A DNA stretch of 7,879 bases from Elusimicrobia bacterium RIFCSPLOWO2_01_FULL_54_10 (GTDB taxonomy: Bacteria; Elusimicrobiota; Elusimicrobia; 2-02-FULL-39-32), in assembly GCA_001799975.1 (NCBI GenBank), contig MGUQ01000062.1, positions 5,179-13,057 on the forward strand, given 5' to 3'. Below, piece after piece: positions 6,539 to 7,879 of the stretch. Below the pieces are notes generated by a model, which had not been told where the DNA came from, did no database searches, and saw only the letters and a program-made list of their open reading frames with translations. Within the stretch, counting starts at the first letter, position 1. The number at the start of each line of letters is the position of its first letter. Both the position numbers and the translations under genes were made by a program.

Positions 6539-7720
6539 TCAGGCCGCGCTCGCCGTTTTGACAAAACGACTTGGAGAGAAAGCGTCCAGGTTGAGGGAGG
6601 ATTTTCCTTTCAGGAGGATGTCGGCGAAAATCTTGCCGGTGACGGCGGAAAGCAGGATGCCGTTGCGGAAATGGCCGCTGGCCACATGGACGTTATCAAA
6701 ACCAGGCAAAAGCCCGAGCAAAGGCAGGCCGTCGGGAGTGCCGGGACGCAGGCCCATCCAGACGGACTTGAGTTTGAATGTCGATATTTCGGGCAAAACC
6801 TCCGCGGCGGCTTTGGCAAGGGCGAGGGTGGCTTCCGTGTTCTCCGACTTGTCCAGTCCGCGCTTTTCCCCCGTGGAGCCCACCCAGACCTCATTGTCGC
6901 TCTTGGGCACCAGATAGCAGACCGCGGGAACATTGCAAGGCACCTTTCCGCAATATATGGGCGTCTCCCAGCCCTTGGCTTTTCCCCAACCCTCGGGGGT
7001 CTCATAAATCAAAATCTGGCCTTTCACGGGATCGATGGGGACCCCGCCTCCCAACAGACGCCCGGTCCAGGCCCCTGTCGCGAAGATAAAATGCCCCGCG
7101 GTGAATCTGGAGATGTTCGTCTCAAGGAAACCTTGCCTGGGGGCCTTGAGCACGGGATCATCAAAACTCTCGCTCTCAAAAACATCCACGCCCAGTTTTT
7201 TTGCCGCGTCACAAAGCGCCTGCACCAGGTGGGACGAAGAGACCTGACCGTCTTCGGGGGCTAAGAGCCCTCCGTCGGGGTTATTTTTGAGGAAAGGATA
7301 ATCTTGAGTGATCCTTCCGCCATCCAGCCATTCCACACTCAGCCCCGCGGCCTTCTGCCAAGCCATCCTTGTTTCAAGGGTTTTGCGGTCTTCGGGGTTC
7401 CTCGCCAGCTCCAGGATCCCTTTCTTAGAATAACGGATGTTGACGCCCGTGATATCTTCCAGCTCGCCCGAAAGCCACTTGAAGATCTCGCGGCTCTGCA
7501 CCTGAAGGTCGAAGAAGGGCCCGGCCGCCTCCGTCTCGATCTGGGCGGCAAGCATGCCGGCCGCGCCGCTGGAAGATTCATCTCCCACCACATTTCGGTC
7601 CACGAGCGCCACCTTGAACTTCCCCTGAGATTCCCGCGCCAGGAAAAAAGCGATGGAGCAGCCGATGGCGCCGGCCCCCACGATGACCGCGTCGTACTTT
7701 TTCTCGTATGAATAACCCAT
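6539..7720 (-). CDS. thiO: ThiO, FAD-dependent glycine oxidase
   Basis: This 393-residue protein is a DAO-type flavoprotein. ThiO oxidises glycine to iminoglycine (dehydroglycine), which ThiG uses to build the thiazole ring of thiamine. The dinucleotide-binding motif VIVGAGAIGCSIAFFLA is at 12-28 (GAGAIG 15-20), with the second-strand acidic residue in ALVDRN. The C-terminal blocks are WMGLRPGTPDGLPLLG and VHVASGHFRNGILLSAVTG, characteristic of ThiO and related glycine/sarcosine oxidases. The length is about 20 residues above the Bacillus enzyme. The ATG at 7720 sits two bases after the stop of the upstream gene, with GGAG 11 bases before it. No other thi gene is in view, so the thiamine role rests on family resemblance; a more general amine oxidase is the alternative. 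Confidence 0.9.
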   Translation of the reverse strand: MGYSYEKKYDAVIVGAGAIGCSIAFFLARESQGKFKVALVDRNVVGDESSSGAAGMLAAQIETEAAGPFFDLQVQSREIFKWLSGELEDITGVNIRYSKKGILELARNPEDRKTLETRMAWQKAAGLSVEWLDGGRITQDYPFLKNNPDGGLLAPEDGQVSSSHLVQALCDAAKKLGVDVFESESFDDPVLKAPRQGFLETNISRFTAGHFIFATGAWTGRLLGGGVPIDPVKGQILIYETPEGWGKAKGWETPIYCGKVPCNVPAVCYLVPKSDNEVWVGSTGEKRGLDKSENTEATLALAKAAAEVLPEISTFKLKSVWMGLRPGTPDGLPLLGLLPGFDNVHVASGHFRNGILLSAVTGKIFADILLKGKSSLNLDAFSPSRFVKTASAA

Positions 7721-7722
7721 GT

Positions 7723-7879
7723 TTATGCTTTCTCCGGATTGATGATCAAAAGGGAAATGGCTTCTTCAGATTCCCCCACCCAGTAGTCTTCAATTTCGGT
7801 TTGCGGGGTTTCATCGGGGAATTCTTTCAGGCGCCGCAGGAGCGCAAGATCGTCCACGCCCGAATAAGCGTGGATAAAA
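7723..7879 (-). CDS. C-terminal end of an unrecognised protein (5' end outside window)
   Basis: A frame open to the right edge encodes about 51 residues ending in SLLIINPEKA and TAA (7725-7723). It contains HAYSGVDDLALLRRLKEFP and an acidic stretch (ETPQTEIEDYWVGESEEA). The stop is two bases before the thiO ATG, so the genes are almost certainly co-transcribed and probably translationally coupled. I do not recognise the family from this fragment and see no motif that assigns a function. Confidence 0.6.
   Translation of the reverse strand, partial: FIHAYSGVDDLALLRRLKEFPDETPQTEIEDYWVGESEEAISLLIINPEKA

Noticed and set aside
6413..7264. 283-codon open frame on the plus strand
   Set aside because: It is antisense to thiO and tadA, has no recognisable motif and crosses two well-supported genes.

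Overview
The window comes from a hopanoid-producing, probably Gram-negative bacterium that I cannot place further. The coding regions are mostly GC-rich, with one AT-rich island at about 4006-5024. Apart from one truncated gene at the left edge, everything is on the minus strand. I suspect an uncultured lineage, but nothing here fixes the phylum.

Layout from left to right: (1) the C-terminal part of a GT39/PMT-like membrane glycosyltransferase (1-705, +), which overlaps tail-to-tail with (2) hpnH, the radical SAM adenosylhopane synthase (692-1759, -). (3) Squalene-hopene cyclase shc (1744-3945, -) overlaps hpnH, so the two form a hopanoid operon. A near-consensus sigma70 promoter sits so close to the shc ATG that the mRNA should be leaderless or nearly so. 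(4) An AT-rich gene for a multi-TM (Yip1-like) protein fused to a TlpA/ResA-type thioredoxin is split by a one-base frameshift in a six-base homopolymer (4006-5024, -). (5) The tmRNA gene ssrA (5094-6103, -) follows, with a terminator hairpin just past its CCA end. (6) tadA (tRNA adenosine deaminase) and thiO (glycine oxidase) come next, and then the C-terminal end of an unrecognised gene. The last three protein genes and ssrA are packed head to tail with gaps of a few bases, so they may be one transcription unit.

The most striking element is in ssrA. The mature tmRNA (about 356 nt, tag peptide ANTQELALAA) is interrupted in its T-loop by a complete 654-nt group I intron (5111-5764). P1 with the splice-site U.G wobble, P2, P3, P4, P5, P6, P7, P8, P9 and the terminal omega-G can all be read from the sequence. 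Between the two P7 strands the intron carries a 138-codon LAGLIDADG homing endonuclease gene whose only start that keeps the motif is a CTG preceded by a good Shine-Dalgarno sequence. tmRNA function (rescue of stalled ribosomes) in this organism should therefore depend on self-splicing, because the intron separates the T-arm and acceptor-stem halves of the tRNA-like domain.

How the genes work together: Shc makes hopene/diploptene from squalene and HpnH attaches the 5'-deoxyadenosyl group to start side-chain building. ThiO supplies the glycine-derived imine for thiamine thiazole synthesis, TadA makes the wobble inosine of tRNA-Arg, and tmRNA rescues ribosomes. The last three share a locus but no pathway.
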